In this document: positions 18,389 to 32,287 of the stretch, in pieces
Layout of the letters: every line of letters starts with the position of its first letter
How positions within the stretch are numbered: the stretch's first letter is position 1
Assembly (NCBI RefSeq): GCF_001591605.1
Contig: NZ_BCVF01000026.1
Coordinates: 1 to 59,471 of the forward strand
Direction of reading: 5' to 3'
From: Bacillus badius NBRC 15713
GTDB lineage: Bacteria > Bacillota > Bacilli > Bacillales > Domibacillaceae
DNA length: 59,471 bases
The notes under the pieces: model-generated
The model's input: the letters and a program-made list of their open reading frames with translations, nothing else
Told to the model about the DNA's origin: nothing
The model's database searches: none
Made by a program: the position numbers and the translations under genes

Positions 18389-18571
18389 TTATTGTTCGTT
18401 GACAGTTACTAAGTGAGATACTTTGTTAATCATACCTCGGATTGCTGCGTTATCTTGGTGCTCCACTGTTTGGTGCATTTTGCGGAGGCCAAGAGCTTTA
18501 ACTGTTTCACGTTGATCTTTCGGACGACCGATCAAGCTGCGAGTGAGGGTAATTGATAATTTTTCAGCCAT
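18389..18571 (-). CDS. rpmD: 50S ribosomal protein L30
   Basis: 60 residues: [20 protein letters not shown] start, [16 protein letters not shown], and [12 protein letters not shown] end. Usual length for bacterial uL30. Sits between rpsE and rplO with short gaps. Confidence 0.97.
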   Translation of the reverse strand: MAEKLSITLTRSLIGRPKDQRETVKALGLRKMHQTVEHQDNAAIRGMINKVSHLVTVNEQ

Positions 18572-18584
18572 TGTAAATCCCTCC

Positions 18585-19085
18585 TTATCCTAACAGTTCT
18601 TCTACTGATTTTCCGCGTAATTTAGCAACATCCTCTGCACGCTTCAATTGCTTAATTCCTTCAATAGTAGCGCGTACCATGTTGATTGGTGTGTTTGAAC
18701 CGTGTGATTTAGAAAGAATGTCTTCTACACCGCCAAGTTCAAGTACCGCACGAACCGGTCCGCCAGCGATAACTCCCGTACCTTCAGAAGCAGGCTTCAA
18801 GAGAATTTCGCCACCGCCAAAACGGCCAATTACTTGGTGTGGAATTGTTGTTCCAACGATCGGAATAGTAACCAGGTTTTTCTTTGCATCTTCGATTGCT
18901 TTGCGGATAGCATCAGGTACTTCTTGTGCTTTACCAGTACCAAAGCCTACGTGTCCGTTTTTGTCACCGACAACCACAAGCGCAGTAAAACGGAAACGAC
19001 GTCCGCCCTTTACTACTTTTGCTACACGATTGACCGTAACTACGCGTTCTTCAAGTTCAAGTTTATTTGGATCAATGCGACGCAT
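18585..19085 (-). CDS. rpsE: 30S ribosomal protein S5
   Basis: 166 residues. [20 protein letters not shown] start, [15 protein letters not shown] (region where spectinomycin-resistance changes occur, wild type here), and [16 protein letters not shown]5 helps keep decoding accuracy and binds near the mRNA entry. Confidence 0.98.
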   Translation of the reverse strand: MRRIDPNKLELEERVVTVNRVAKVVKGGRRFRFTALVVVGDKNGHVGFGTGKAQEVPDAIRKAIEDAKKNLVTIPIVGTTIPHQVIGRFGGGEILLKPASEGTGVIAGGPVRAVLELGGVEDILSKSHGSNTPINMVRATIEGIKQLKRAEDVAKLRGKSVEELLG

Positions 19086-19106
19086 TAATTTGTCCCTCCT
19101 TCTTTA

Positions 19107-19469
19107 TTAGAATTCCAGTCCATTTTCGCGCGCTGCTTCTGCTAAAGCTTTTACGCGGCCATGATATAAGTAACCTCCGCGGTCAAATACTACGGATTTG
19201 ATTCCTTTTTCGCTCGCTCTTTTAGCAACTAGTTCGCCAACTTTGGCAGCTGCTTCAGCGTTGCCTGTTTTTTCTAGACCGAAATCTTTTTCGATTGTAG
19301 AAGCACTGGCAAGCGTTACACCGTTCGCATCATCGATCACTTGAGCATACAAGTGCTGATTAGAACGGAAGATATTTAAGCGTGGACGAGCTGCTGTACC
19401 GCTGATTTTCGCGCGTACACGAGCATGTCTCTTTTTACGCGTTTTATTCTTATCTTGCTTCGTAATCAT
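19107..19469 (-). CDS. rplR: 50S ribosomal protein L18
   Basis: 120 residues from ATG 19469 ([19 protein letters not shown]); the longer frame begins at a GTG inside the ribosome site and is rejected. Motifs [20 protein letters not shown] and [20 protein letters not shown] (in parts). L18 binds 5S rRNA with L5. Confidence 0.97.
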   Translation of the reverse strand: MITKQDKNKTRKKRHARVRAKISGTAARPRLNIFRSNQHLYAQVIDDANGVTLASASTIEKDFGLEKTGNAEAAAKVGELVAKRASEKGIKSVVFDRGGYLYHGRVKALAEAARENGLEF

Positions 19470-19501
19470 TGTGGTCACTCCTTTCGTTTACTTAAGCGAC
19501 A

Positions 19502-20038
19502 TTACTTACCTGTCTTACCTTCTTTACGGCGTACGTGCTCGCCTTCATAACGGATCCCTTTGCCTTTATAAGGCTCTGGCGGACGAGTTGCGCGAACGTT
19601 TGCAGCGAAAGCTCCTACACGCTCTTTGCTGATTCCTTTAACAATTACTTTTGTGTTAGAAGGAACTTCAACTTCTACGCCATTTTCTGGTTCCATTTCA
19701 ACCGGATGAGAGTAACCGACATTCAGAACAAGTTTGTTTCCTTGTTTTTGTGCACGGTATCCAACACCGATCAATTCAAGAGATTTTTCGAAACCTTTAG
19801 ATACACCTTCAACCATGTTTGATAAAAGCGCACGAGTCGTACCATGGATTGTACGGTGTTCTTTAGATTCTGAAGGACGAACGACTGTGATCACGTTGCC
19901 TTCAATCTCAATTTTCATATCTTTGTTAAATGTTCTTACAAGCTCACCTTTTGGGCCTTTTACAGTAACTGTGTTGTTGTCGTTTGTTACTGTTACGCCT
20001 TCTGGAAGCTCAATAGGTTTTTTCCCTACACGAGACAT
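19502..20038 (-). CDS. rplF: 50S ribosomal protein L6
   Basis: 178 residues with the two L6 domains; [18 protein letters not shown] start, [20 protein letters not shown] and the C-terminal [21 protein letters not shown]6 lies near the factor-binding site of the 50S. Confidence 0.98.
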   Translation of the reverse strand: MSRVGKKPIELPEGVTVTNDNNTVTVKGPKGELVRTFNKDMKIEIEGNVITVVRPSESKEHRTIHGTTRALLSNMVEGVSKGFEKSLELIGVGYRAQKQGNKLVLNVGYSHPVEMEPENGVEVEVPSNTKVIVKGISKERVGAFAANVRATRPPEPYKGKGIRYEGEHVRRKEGKTGK

Positions 20039-20068
20039 ATTGTTGCACCTCCATTCATTACGAGAATA

Positions 20069-20467
20069 TTACCAAACGTATGCTAATACTTCGCCGCCTA
20101 CTTGTTTAGCGCGGGCTTCTTTATCAGTTAACACACCGTTAGATGTGGATACAAGAGCAATACCTAAACCGTTAAGTACTCTTGGCATTTCGTCAGCTTT
20201 CGCGTATACGCGCAAACCAGGTTTGCTGATACGTTTCAAGCCAGTAATAACACGCTCATTGTTCGCACCATATTTTAAGAAAATACGGATTACGCCTTGC
20301 TTGTTGTCTTCGATAAATTCTACGTCGCGTACGAAACCTTCACGCTTTAAAATTTCAGCGATCTCCTTCTTGATGTTAGAAGCAGGCACTTCTAATTTCT
20401 CGTGACGTACCATGTTCGCATTGCGAATGCGAGTCAACAAATCTGCAATTGGATCTGTCATAACCAT
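20069..20467 (-). CDS. rpsH: 30S ribosomal protein S8
   Basis: 132 residues, same length as in B. subtilis; [20 protein letters not shown] start and [15 protein letters not shown] end. S8 is a primary 16S-binding assembly protein. In Escherichia coli it represses the spc operon; no comparable target was recognised here. Confidence 0.98.
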   Translation of the reverse strand: MVMTDPIADLLTRIRNANMVRHEKLEVPASNIKKEIAEILKREGFVRDVEFIEDNKQGVIRIFLKYGANNERVITGLKRISKPGLRVYAKADEMPRVLNGLGIALVSTSNGVLTDKEARAKQVGGEVLAYVW

Positions 20468-20496
20468 TCTATTTACCTCCTTCCCAATTCTGGGTA

Positions 20497-21247
<751 letters not shown>

Positions 21248-21277
21248 ATAGTGTACCTCCCTTCATTAACAGACTTA

Positions 21278-21589
21278 TTATTTATCTAAAGTTTCACCAG
21301 ATTTTTTTGCTACACGTACTTTTTTGCCGTCAACCACTTTGAATCCTACGCGAGTAGGCTCGTTTGTTTTCGGGTCTAAAAGCATAACGTTAGAAACGTG
21401 AATAGGTGCCTCCTGGCTAATAATTCCGCCTTGCGGATTTACTTGTGAAGGTTTCGCATGCTTCTTCACGATATTAATGCCTTCTACAAGCACACGGTCT
21501 TTTTTAGGAAAAGCTGCAAGCACGATGCCTGTTTTTCCTTTGTCTTTGCCCGTGATGACCATTACTTTATCGCCTTTTTTAACATTCAT
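21278..21589 (-). CDS. rplX: 50S ribosomal protein L24
   Basis: 103 residues with an N-terminal KOW motif ([17 protein letters not shown]) and [14 protein letters not shown]24 starts 50S assembly and lies by the exit tunnel. Confidence 0.98.
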   Translation of the reverse strand: MNVKKGDKVMVITGKDKGKTGIVLAAFPKKDRVLVEGINIVKKHAKPSQVNPQGGIISQEAPIHVSNVMLLDPKTNEPTRVGFKVVDGKKVRVAKKSGETLDK

Positions 21590-21635
21590 TTCATCGCACC
21601 TCCTTGAATGGCCAAGTTGATAAAATTGCTTTCAT

Positions 21636-22004
<369 letters not shown>

Positions 22005-22051
22005 TTATGTTACCTCCCTTCGGATTCACTTTCTATCCGAACAATAATGAA

Positions 22052-22315
22052 TTAGATAATAACTGCTTTTTCTACAACTTCAACTAAACGGAAGCGTTTC
22101 GTAGCAGATAATGGGCGAGTTTCCATGATGCGGACAACATCACCGATTTTTGCTTCATTCAGCTCATCATGAGCTTTGAATTTTTTAGAGTACTTAACGC
22201 GTTTGCCGTAAAGTGAGTGCTTTTTGTAAGTTTCTACGAGAACAGTCACAGTTTTGTCCATTTTGTCAGACACAACACGTCCAGTATAAACTTTACGTTG
22301 GTTACGTTCACTCAT
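22052..22315 (-). CDS. rpsQ: 30S ribosomal protein S17
   Basis: 87 residues; [20 protein letters not shown] start, OB-fold, [19 protein letters not shown] end. Primary 16S-binding protein. Confidence 0.98.
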   Translation of the reverse strand: MSERNQRKVYTGRVVSDKMDKTVTVLVETYKKHSLYGKRVKYSKKFKAHDELNEAKIGDVVRIMETRPLSATKRFRLVEVVEKAVII

Positions 22316-22334
22316 TGTGCAAACCTCCTCTCAA

Positions 22335-23621
<1,287 letters not shown>

Positions 23622-23624
23622 GAA

Positions 23625-23966
23625 TTATCCCTCCTTCTTTTCTGATACCACGATTGTGATGTGGCTTGTACGTTTATTAATTGCGCTTGCGCGTCCCATT
23701 GCACGTGGACGGAAACGTTTTAAAGTCGGACCCTCGTCAACAAATGCTTGTTTAACAACAAGGTTGTTAATGTCCATGTCATAGTTATGTTCTGCGTTAG
23801 CAATCGCAGAGTTAAGTAATTTTTCAACGACCGGAGATGCAGCTTTTGGTGTATGACGCAAAATAGCTACCGCTTCCCCTACTTGCTTTCCTCGAATCAG
23901 ATCAATCACTAAACGTGCTTTACGAGGAGCAATACGAACTGTTCTTACAACAGCTTTTGCTTCCAT
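23625..23966 (-). CDS. rplV: 50S ribosomal protein L22
   Basis: 113 residues; [20 protein letters not shown] start and [20 protein letters not shown]. The beta-hairpin loop of L22 lines the exit tunnel; the macrolide-related region appears wild type. Confidence 0.98.
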   Translation of the reverse strand: MEAKAVVRTVRIAPRKARLVIDLIRGKQVGEAVAILRHTPKAASPVVEKLLNSAIANAEHNYDMDINNLVVKQAFVDEGPTLKRFRPRAMGRASAINKRTSHITIVVSEKKEG

Positions 23967-23984
23967 TGGGATACCCTCCTCTCA

Positions 23985-24323
<339 letters not shown>

Positions 24324-25154
24324 TTATTTTTTACGACGACGTACGATAAACTTGTCGCTTTTGTTTTTCTTCTTACGAGTTTTGTAACCAAGAGTTGGTT
24401 TGCCCCATGGTGTAACTGGTGATTTACGTCCGATTGGAGAACGTCCTTCACCACCACCGTGTGGATGGTCATTCGGGTTCATTACAGATCCACGTACAGT
24501 TGGCTTCTTGCCTAACCAGCGAGAACGACCTGCTTTACCGATGTTTACAAGTTCGTGCTGCTCGTTGCCCACTTGGCCGACAGTTGCACGGCAAGTAGCA
24601 AGGATCATGCGAACTTCACCAGAGTTCAAACGAACAAGAACGTATTTTCCTTCTTTACCTAACACTTGTGCAGATGTACCAGCTGAACGCACCAATTGTC
24701 CGCCTTTGCCAGGCTTTAATTCGATGTTGTGAACAACTGTACCTACAGGAATGTTAACTAAAGGAAGAGCATTACCTACTTTGATATCTGCTTCCGGTCC
24801 GGACATAACTTCCATTCCGACTTTTAAGTTCTTAGGTGCTAGAATGTAGCGTTTTTCACCGTCAACATAGTTGATTAACGCAATGTTTGCTGAGCGGTTT
24901 GGATCATACTCGATTGTGGCAACGCGTCCAGGTATACCATCTTTATCGCGTTTGAAGTCGATAATACGGTATTGACGCTTATGGCCGCCACCTTGATGAC
25001 GAACAGTAGTTCTACCTTGGTTGTTACGGCCGCCTTTCTTTTTAAGAGGCGCCAACAACGATTTTTCCGGCTTATCAGTTGTAAGCTCTGCAAAATCAAG
25101 TGACGTCATGTTACGACGGCCGTTGGTAGTTGGTTTATACTTTTTAATCGCCAT
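24324..25154 (-). CDS. rplB: 50S ribosomal protein L2
   Basis: 276 residues; [20 protein letters not shown] start, [20 protein letters not shown] and [19 protein letters not shown] with the conserved His needed for peptidyl-transferase activity of the assembled subunit. Confidence 0.98.
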   Translation of the reverse strand: MAIKKYKPTTNGRRNMTSLDFAELTTDKPEKSLLAPLKKKGGRNNQGRTTVRHQGGGHKRQYRIIDFKRDKDGIPGRVATIEYDPNRSANIALINYVDGEKRYILAPKNLKVGMEVMSGPEADIKVGNALPLVNIPVGTVVHNIELKPGKGGQLVRSAGTSAQVLGKEGKYVLVRLNSGEVRMILATCRATVGQVGNEQHELVNIGKAGRSRWLGKKPTVRGSVMNPNDHPHGGGEGRSPIGRKSPVTPWGKPTLGYKTRKKKNKSDKFIVRRRKK

Positions 25155-25185
25155 GTCATTTCCCTCCTCTTCTTATATTGTTGAA

Positions 25186-25470
25186 TTAAACTTCAAATAG
25201 TTCGATTTCTTTGCTGTCTTGAGTTAATGTAACAACCGCTTTACGGCGTTTGTTTGTATAACCTGCATAACGACCCATACGCTTGAACTTACCTTTGTAG
25301 TTCATGATGTTTACTTTTGCTACTTTCACGCCAAAGATTTCTTCAATCGCATCTTTAACTTGAGTTTTGTTAGCTTTCACATCAACTTCAAACGTATATT
25401 TTTTATCAGCCATAATTTCAGTTGAATGTTCTGTAATGACGGGGCGCTTAATGATATCGCGAGCATCCAT
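25186..25470 (-). CDS. rplW: 50S ribosomal protein L23
   Basis: 94 residues; [20 protein letters not shown] start, [20 protein letters not shown]. Docking site of trigger factor and SRP at the tunnel exit. Its ATG overlaps the rplD stop by one base. Confidence 0.98.
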   Translation of the reverse strand: MDARDIIKRPVITEHSTEIMADKKYTFEVDVKANKTQVKDAIEEIFGVKVAKVNIMNYKGKFKRMGRYAGYTNKRRKAVVTLTQDSKEIELFEV

Positions 25471-26093
25471 TATGCAAGCACCTCCTCTACTTTTTCAACA
25501 GCTGCTTTAGTGATGATTAGTTTTTCGTGTCCAAGAACATCTAAAACACTAACGCCGTTTGCATCTACTACTGTCACGCCTGGGATGTTGCGTGCAGACA
25601 ATGCAACATTTTCATTTAAAGCTTCTGTTACGATTAGCGCTTTGCTGTTCACAGAAAGATTTTTCAATACGCTTGCGAATTCTTTTGTTTTTGGAGCATC
25701 GAAAGATAGAGCTTCCAAAACAATGATGTTTTGCTCTGCAACTTTAGAAGAAAGGGCAGATTTAATCGCTAAGCGACGAACTTTTTTCGGTAATTTGTAG
25801 CTGTAGCTGCGTGGAACAGGTCCGAATACTGTTCCGCCTCCGCGCCATTGTGGAGAACGAATAGATCCTTGACGAGCACGTCCAGTACCTTTTTGACGCC
25901 ACGGTTTGCGGCCGCCGCCACGTACTTCAGAACGATTTTTTACTTTGCTTGTTCCTTGGCGTAAAGATGCGCGTTGCATCATTACTGCTTCGAATAAAAC
26001 ATGTTGATTAGGTTCAATACCGAAAACGGAATCGTTCAGTTCGATTTCACCAACTTCAGCTCCGTTTTGGTTTAATAATGTAACTTTCGGCAT
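25470..26093 (-). CDS. rplD: 50S ribosomal protein L4
   Basis: 207 residues; [20 protein letters not shown] start and the tunnel-reaching loop [19 protein letters not shown]. In enterobacteria L4 represses the S10 operon; in Bacillus this is not established. Confidence 0.98.
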   Translation of the reverse strand: MPKVTLLNQNGAEVGEIELNDSVFGIEPNQHVLFEAVMMQRASLRQGTSKVKNRSEVRGGGRKPWRQKGTGRARQGSIRSPQWRGGGTVFGPVPRSYSYKLPKKVRRLAIKSALSSKVAEQNIIVLEALSFDAPKTKEFASVLKNLSVNSKALIVTEALNENVALSARNIPGVTVVDANGVSVLDVLGHEKLIITKAAVEKVEEVLA

Positions 26094-26123
26094 TCTTGTT
26101 TCCTCCTTTCTAGAAAAAGTTGA

Positions 26124-26750
26124 TTATTTTACTTTTACCGCACTTTGAATTTTCACTAGGGATTTTTTCGGTCCAGGAACATTTCCTTTAACCAAAATTA
26201 CGTTGCGCTCTGCGTCAACTTTCACTACTTGCAGGTTTTGGATAGTGATTTGTTCGCCACCCATACGGCCTGGAAGCAATTTGTTTTTGAATACGCGGTT
26301 AGGAGCAACTGGTCCCATAGAACCTGGGCGACGGTGGTAACGGGAACCGTGGGACATAGGTCCGCGGCTTTGTCCGTGGCGTTTGATTGCACCTTGGAAA
26401 CCTTTACCTTTTGATACTCCTGTTACGTCGATGATATCTCCTTCAGCGAAAATATCTACTTTAACCTCTTGACCAACCTCTACTTCTTCACCGAAGTTAC
26501 GGAACTCACGAATGAAGCGCTTAGGTGCAGTGTTAGCTTTTGCAACGTGACCTTTAGCTGGTTTGTTTGCAAGCTTTTCACGCTTGTCATCAAAACCTAA
26601 CTGAATAGCTTCATAGCCATCGCCTTCGATCGTTTTCTTTTGCAGTACAACGTTTGCAGCTGCTTCGATCACAGTAACTGGAATTAGTTCACCGTTTTCA
26701 GCAAATACTTGAGTCATACCGATTTTTCTTCCTAAGATTCCTTTGGTCAT
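26124..26750 (-). CDS. rplC: 50S ribosomal protein L3
   Basis: 208 residues; [20 protein letters not shown] start, [20 protein letters not shown], and a loop close to the peptidyl-transferase centre ([12 protein letters not shown]). Confidence 0.98.
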   Translation of the reverse strand: MTKGILGRKIGMTQVFAENGELIPVTVIEAAANVVLQKKTIEGDGYEAIQLGFDDKREKLANKPAKGHVAKANTAPKRFIREFRNFGEEVEVGQEVKVDIFAEGDIIDVTGVSKGKGFQGAIKRHGQSRGPMSHGSRYHRRPGSMGPVAPNRVFKNKLLPGRMGGEQITIQNLQVVKVDAERNVILVKGNVPGPKKSLVKIQSAVKVK

Positions 26751-26787
26751 GAGTCACACCTCCTGAATTAATAATTTTTTATAGTAA

Positions 26788-27123
<336 letters not shown>

Positions 27124-27124
27124 C

Positions 27125-27222
27125 TAATAGACATTCTCCGCAGAAATATCCTGACGACACTCGCCATGGCAAAGCGGCCGGGTGTGTCAGCAACCTTCTG
27201 CATCATCGCTGTCAAAAACCAA
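27125..27222 (-). other. Structured S10-operon leader
   Basis: Between promoter P2 and rpsJ the transcript leader of about 130 nt holds a stem of CTGAC-ACAC with GTGT-CGTCAG (bulged) enclosing a GC-rich CCGGCCGC region with a CCATGG palindrome. No T tail, so not a terminator. It may be an autoregulatory site; I do not recognise a known family. Confidence 0.45.
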
Positions 27223-27230
27223 CGTTATTG

Positions 27231-27259
27231 ATTATACACGAAGTTTTCGATGTGTGCAA
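27231..27259 (-). promoter_or_regulatory. S10 operon promoter, proximal (SigA)
   Basis: Minus strand TTGCAC (27254-27259), 17-bp spacer, TATAAT (27231-27236). Confidence 0.8.
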
Positions 27260-27297
27260 CTATATTTACTATATTTCTTCTCTAGCACACCTTTACT

Positions 27298-27326
27298 ATT
27301 ATACACGCATTGTCTCTGTATATCAA
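27298..27326 (-). promoter_or_regulatory. S10 operon promoter, distal (SigA)
   Basis: Minus strand TTGATA (27321-27326), 17-bp spacer, TATAAT (27298-27303). Tandem with the proximal promoter 67 bp downstream. Confidence 0.8.
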
Positions 27327-27344
27327 TAGCAGAAAGAAGCAAAT

Positions 27345-27374
27345 AAAAAAGCAGGCGGAAAAACCGCCTGCTTT
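27345..27374 (-). terminator. tuf (str operon) terminator
   Basis: AAAGCAGGCGG and CCGCCTGCTTT around a 5-nt loop, then a T tract on the minus strand. It separates the str operon from the S10 promoters. Confidence 0.95.
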
Positions 27375-27387
27375 CTTCAAGCTGTTA

Positions 27388-28575
27388 TTATTTTTCGATT
27401 GTAGATACAACGCCTGAACCTACAGTACGTCCACCTTCACGAATAGAGAAACGAGTTCCTTCTTCGATCGCGATTGGAGAGATAAGTTCTACGTTCATTT
27501 CGATGTTGTCTCCAGGCATAACCATTTCTACGCCTTCAGGAAGATTAACTACACCAGTTACATCAGTTGTACGGAAGTAGAACTGAGGACGGTAGTTAGT
27601 GAAGAATGGAGTGTGACGTCCACCCTCTTCTTTAGACAATACATAAACTTCAGCTTTGAATTTAGTGTGTGGAGTGATTGAACCTGGCTTAGCAAGTACT
27701 TGTCCACGTTGGATGTCTTCACGTGCTACACCACGAAGAAGAGCACCGATGTTGTCGCCAGCTTCTGCATAGTCAAGAAGCTTACGGAACATTTCTACAC
27801 CTGTTACAGTTGTTTTCTTAGCTTCTTCAGCTAAACCGATGATTTCAACTTCGTCACCGACTTTAACTTGTCCACGCTCTACACGGCCAGTTGCAACTGT
27901 ACCACGGCCAGTGATTGAGAATACGTCCTCAACAGGCATCATGAATGGTTTGTCAGTGTCGCGCTCTGGAGTTGGAACGTACTCATCAACAGCGTCCATA
28001 AGCTCGATGATTTTTTCTTCCCATTGTGCTTCGCCTTCAAGAGCTTTAAGAGCAGAACCTTTGATTACTGGTACGTCATCTCCAGGGAAATCGTACTCAG
28101 AAAGAAGGTCACGAACTTCCATTTCAACAAGCTCAAGAAGCTCTTCGTCGTCTACCATGTCGCATTTGTTTAAGAATACAACTAGGTAAGGTACACCTAC
28201 GTTACGAGAAAGAAGGATGTGCTCACGAGTTTGTGGCATTGGGCCGTCAGCAGCAGATACTACTAGGATACCGCCGTCCATTTGAGCAGCTCCAGTGATC
28301 ATGTTTTTAACGTAGTCAGCATGTCCTGGGCAGTCAACGTGTGCATAGTGACGTTTGTCAGTTTCATATTCAACGTGAGAAGTGTTGATTGTGATACCGC
28401 GCTCGCGCTCTTCTGGAGCGTTGTCGATTTGGTCGTAACCACGTGCTTCACTTCCGCCTTTTTTAGCAAGAACAGTTGTGATTGCTGCTGTTAAAGTTGT
28501 TTTACCATGGTCAACGTGACCAATTGTACCGATATTCGCATGTGTTTTGGAACGGTCGAATTTTTCCTTAGCCAT
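27388..28575 (-). CDS. tuf: Translation elongation factor Tu
   Basis: 395 residues. G1 [10 protein letters not shown]3 DCPGHADY, G4 NKCD, C-terminal [15 protein letters not shown]. Delivers aminoacyl-tRNA to the ribosome. Last gene of the str operon with an additional promoter just after fusA and a leader hairpin, which would raise its output over the operon's other genes. Confidence 0.99.
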   Translation of the reverse strand: MAKEKFDRSKTHANIGTIGHVDHGKTTLTAAITTVLAKKGGSEARGYDQIDNAPEERERGITINTSHVEYETDKRHYAHVDCPGHADYVKNMITGAAQMDGGILVVSAADGPMPQTREHILLSRNVGVPYLVVFLNKCDMVDDEELLELVEMEVRDLLSEYDFPGDDVPVIKGSALKALEGEAQWEEKIIELMDAVDEYVPTPERDTDKPFMMPVEDVFSITGRGTVATGRVERGQVKVGDEVEIIGLAEEAKKTTVTGVEMFRKLLDYAEAGDNIGALLRGVAREDIQRGQVLAKPGSITPHTKFKAEVYVLSKEEGGRHTPFFTNYRPQFYFRTTDVTGVVNLPEGVEMVMPGDNIEMNVELISPIAIEEGTRFSIREGGRTVGSGVVSTIEK

Positions 28576-28622
28576 TAGGAAATCCTCCTTTGAATTGTCA
28601 AATTAATTAATTTATATAGGGA

Positions 28623-28655
28623 CTTTGAAGGCGGAACTTAATTCCGTCTTCAAAG
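28623..28655 (-). other. Hairpin in tuf leader
   Basis: Near-perfect stem of 14 positions, CTTTGAAG-A-CGGAA with TTCCG-C-CTTCAAAG, 5-nt loop, no T run. It follows the internal tuf promoter and may protect or regulate the tuf transcript. Confidence 0.55.
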
Positions 28656-28675
28656 ATACCAAAGCTTACATTGTA

Positions 28676-28704
28676 TTTATACTTCATTAAAGAGTATAAA
28701 TCAA
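28676..28704 (-). promoter_or_regulatory. Internal tuf promoter (SigA)
   Basis: Minus strand TTGATT (28699-28704) directly after the fusA stop, 17-bp spacer, TATAAA (28676-28681). Confidence 0.65.
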
Positions 28705-30783
28705 TTATTCACCTTTATTTTTCTTGATGATTTCTTCAGAAACTGATTTCGGCACTTCTTCGTAGTGGTCAAAGTGCATAGAATAAGTTCCGCGACCTTG
28801 TGTATTAGAACGCAGGGAAGTAGCATAACCGAACATTTCAGAAAGTGGAACGAACGCTTTTACTACTTGAGCGTTACCGCGAGCTTCCATACCTTCCACG
28901 CGTCCGCGGCGGGAAGTGATGTCGCCCATGATATCTCCAAGGTATTCATCAGGAATAACAACTTCTACTTTCATCATTGGCTCAAGAAGAACCGGATTAC
29001 ATTTAGAAGCCGCATTTTTCAATGCCATAGATGCAGCAATTTTAAACGCCATCTCACTGGAGTCAACATCATGGTAAGAACCGTCAAACAGTCTTGCTTT
29101 AATGTCGATCAATTGATAGCCGGCAAGTACACCGTTTTGCAATGCATCTTCAAGACCAGCTTGAACAGCCGGAATGTATTCACGCGGAACAACCCCACCA
29201 ACGATGCCGTTTTCAAATTCGAAACCAGCGCCTTCTTCATTAGGTGTGAATTCGATCCAAACGTGACCATATTGTCCGCGTCCACCGGATTGGCGGGCAA
29301 ACTTACCTTCTACTTGTGCAGAAGAACGGAAAGTTTCGCGGTAAGCTACTTGTGGAGCACCCACGTTTGCTTCTACTTTAAATTCGCGACGCATACGGTC
29401 TACGATGATATCCAAGTGAAGCTCACCCATACCAGAGATAACAACTTGCCCTGTTTCAGGGTTTGTTTCTGCGCGGAAAGTAGGATCTTCCTCTTGAAGT
29501 TTTTGCAGAGCAGTTGTCATTTTATCTTGGTCGCCTTTTGATTTCGGCTCAACTGATAAAGAGATAACCGGCTCTGGGAATTCCATAGACTCTAAAATAA
29601 CGAGATGCTTCTCATCACAAAGAGTGTCCCCAGTAGCTGTATCTTTCAAACCAACTGCTGCAGCGATATCGCCTGCATGCACTTCAGAGATTTCTTCACG
29701 GGAGTTCGCATGCATTTGCAGGATACGACCGACACGCTCACGCTTGCCTTTTGTAGAGTTTTGTACGTATGAACCTGAATTTAAAATACCAGAGTACACA
29801 CGGAAGAATGTTAACTTACCTACATAAGGGTCAGTCATAACTTTAAATGCAAGAGCTGAGAATGGTGCATCGTCTGATGAAGGACGAGTAACTTCTTCAT
29901 CGCTGTCTGGCAGAGTACCTTTAATGTTTGGTACATCTGTTGGAGCTGGAAGATAGTCGATAACTGCATCCAACATTAATTGAACACCTTTGTTTTTGAA
30001 TGCTGTTCCACAAAGTACAGGGAAGAACTCAACGTTGATTGTACCTTTACGGATAGCGGCTTTGATTTCTGGAATTGTTACTTCTTCGCCGCCAAGGTAT
30101 TTTTCCATGATTTCTTCATCGAATTCAGCAATCGCTTCGATTAACTTTTCACGGTACTCTTCTGCTTGGTCTTGCATATCTTCAGGGATATCCCCTGTTT
30201 CGATTTCAGTTCCAAGGTCGTTTCCGTAGAAAGTTGCTTTCATTTCAACTAGGTCGATAATGCCGCGGAATTCATCTTCGGCACCGATCGGAAGTTGAAT
30301 TGGATGTGCATTTGCCATCAAACGGTCATTGATTGTGCCGACAGAATAAAGGAAGTCTGCACCGATCTTATCCATTTTGTTAACAAATACGATACGCGGA
30401 ACGCCATATGTAGTTGCTTGGCGCCAAACTGTTTCTGTTTGCGGCTCAACTCCGGATTGGGCATCAAGTACAGTTACTGCACCATCAAGTACACGAAGGG
30501 AACGTTCAACCTCAACAGTGAAGTCTACGTGTCCTGGTGTGTCGATGATGTTTACACGATGGCCTTTCCACTGAGCAGTTGTCGCAGCAGAAGTGATTGT
30601 GATACCGCGCTCTTGTTCTTGCTCCATCCAGTCCATTTGAGACGCACCTTCGTGAGTCTCACCAATTTTATGGATACGGCCTGTATAGTAGAGAATACGC
30701 TCGGTAGTCGTCGTTTTACCGGCATCGATGTGAGCCATGATGCCGATATTCCGAGTGTTTTCTAAGGAGAACTCTCTTGCCAT
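28705..30783 (-). CDS. fusA: Translation elongation factor G
   Basis: 692 residues, all five EF-G domains. G1 [14 protein letters not shown], switch [10 protein letters not shown]3 DTPGHVDF, G4 NKMDK, and domain IV/V including [16 protein letters not shown]. Catalyses translocation and, with RRF, ribosome recycling. Sits between rpsG and tuf. Confidence 0.99.
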   Translation of the reverse strand: MAREFSLENTRNIGIMAHIDAGKTTTTERILYYTGRIHKIGETHEGASQMDWMEQEQERGITITSAATTAQWKGHRVNIIDTPGHVDFTVEVERSLRVLDGAVTVLDAQSGVEPQTETVWRQATTYGVPRIVFVNKMDKIGADFLYSVGTINDRLMANAHPIQLPIGAEDEFRGIIDLVEMKATFYGNDLGTEIETGDIPEDMQDQAEEYREKLIEAIAEFDEEIMEKYLGGEEVTIPEIKAAIRKGTINVEFFPVLCGTAFKNKGVQLMLDAVIDYLPAPTDVPNIKGTLPDSDEEVTRPSSDDAPFSALAFKVMTDPYVGKLTFFRVYSGILNSGSYVQNSTKGKRERVGRILQMHANSREEISEVHAGDIAAAVGLKDTATGDTLCDEKHLVILESMEFPEPVISLSVEPKSKGDQDKMTTALQKLQEEDPTFRAETNPETGQVVISGMGELHLDIIVDRMRREFKVEANVGAPQVAYRETFRSSAQVEGKFARQSGGRGQYGHVWIEFTPNEEGAGFEFENGIVGGVVPREYIPAVQAGLEDALQNGVLAGYQLIDIKARLFDGSYHDVDSSEMAFKIAASMALKNAASKCNPVLLEPMMKVEVVIPDEYLGDIMGDITSRRGRVEGMEARGNAQVVKAFVPLSEMFGYATSLRSNTQGRGTYSMHFDHYEEVPKSVSEEIIKKNKGE

Positions 30784-30829
30784 GTATGTCTTTCTCCTTC
30801 CTTAAGTTAAGATGATTTTAAAAGTAATC

Positions 30830-31327
<498 letters not shown>

Positions 31328-31345
31328 TTAGTATAGTTAATGTTT

Positions 31346-31768
31346 TTATTTTTTAGCTTCTTTCGGACGCTTCATTCCGTATTTAGAACGGCCTTGACGA
31401 CGAGTTTCTACGCCGGCAGTATCAAGCGCACCGCGGACAATGTGGTAACGAACCCCTGGTAAATCCTTTACTCTTCCTCCGCGAATCAGCACAACGCTGT
31501 GCTCTTGAAGGTTGTGTCCAATACCAGGAATATAAGCATTCACTTCAATGCCGTTGCTCAAGCGAACACGTGCATATTTACGCAAAGCTGAGTTAGGCTT
31601 TTTAGGAGTCATTGTACCAACACGAGTACAAACTCCGCGTTTTTGTGGTGAATTAATATCCGTTTGCGCTTTTTTGAAGCTGTTATAGCCTTTATTAAGT
31701 GCTGGTGATTTGGATTTAGAAATTTTTGATTTACGAGGTTTACGCACTAACTGGTTAATAGTAGGCAT
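31346..31768 (-). CDS. rpsL: 30S ribosomal protein S12
   Basis: 140 residues, two more than B. subtilis. [20 protein letters not shown] start, and the decoding loops [11 protein letters not shown] and [12 protein letters not shown] have the streptomycin-sensitive wild-type residues. Controls decoding fidelity. Confidence 0.98.
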   Translation of the reverse strand: MPTINQLVRKPRKSKISKSKSPALNKGYNSFKKAQTDINSPQKRGVCTRVGTMTPKKPNSALRKYARVRLSNGIEVNAYIPGIGHNLQEHSVVLIRGGRVKDLPGVRYHIVRGALDTAGVETRRQGRSKYGMKRPKEAKK

Positions 31769-31861
31769 ATATAAATCCTCCCTTCCTTTTTCTTAAGCCC
31801 ACACATCCAGGTGGACCATTTTTAATTAAAAACAAAGTCTTTGCACTTTCATGCAAAAACA

Positions 31862-32113
31862 TTATTCATTAATAATAGCAACAGCAGCTGCCTTGACATC
31901 AATCCCGCATGCTTTTCCTAATTTCAGCATAGAATCCACATAAGTAAACGGCACTGCTTTTTGTTTCGCCAGATCTTCCACCTTTTTTCGCAAAAAGGGG
32001 CTGGCATCAGCAGCGATCATTACTTGCTGAGCTTGATCTCTCTCAAGAGCTCTTACTGTTTGTTTTGTTCCTATCGCTAAGTGTTGCGCCTTCGCTACTT
32101 TATCATAAGACAT
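31862..32113 (-). CDS. rplGB: L7Ae-family ribosomal protein (YbxF type)
   Basis: 83 residues from ATG 32113 (MSYDKVAKAQHLAIGTKQTV), 8 nt after GGAGG; the longer frame from 32143 lacks a site and homology. L7Ae/L30e fold with KLGKACGIDVKAAAVAI end. B. subtilis YbxF binds K-turn RNA and associates with ribosomes. First gene of the str operon; promoter immediately upstream. Confidence 0.93.
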   Translation of the reverse strand: MSYDKVAKAQHLAIGTKQTVRALERDQAQQVMIAADASPFLRKKVEDLAKQKAVPFTYVDSMLKLGKACGIDVKAAAVAIINE

Positions 32114-32158
32114 GTGAACATCCTCCAAAGTAACAAGGTTCATAGGAGCACCTTGATT

Positions 32159-32187
32159 ATATTATCACTCATGTTTTTAAATGTCAA
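32159..32187 (-). promoter_or_regulatory. str operon promoter (SigA)
   Basis: Minus strand TTGACA (32182-32187), 17-bp spacer, TAATAT (32159-32164). It lies between the rpoC terminator and the L7Ae-like gene. Confidence 0.8.
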
Positions 32188-32193
32188 CTGTGA

Positions 32194-32234
32194 AAATAAA
32201 TTATTATGCCGGAGCCAAAGAAGCAGGCTCCGGC
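32194..32234 (-). terminator. rpoBC terminator
   Basis: GCCGGAGCC and GGCTCCGGC (32208-32234), 9-nt loop, followed on the minus strand by an AT-rich tail ATAATAATTTATTTT. Confidence 0.75.
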
Positions 32235-32287
32235 CAATAATCAGCTAAAGAGAAGAGGATCGCTCCCCCCTCATTTAGCGTGCGTTA

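Noticed and set aside
19734-20405. Plus-strand ORF of 223 codons across rplF and rpsH
   Set aside because: Antisense to two ribosomal protein genes, no initiation site, no domain.
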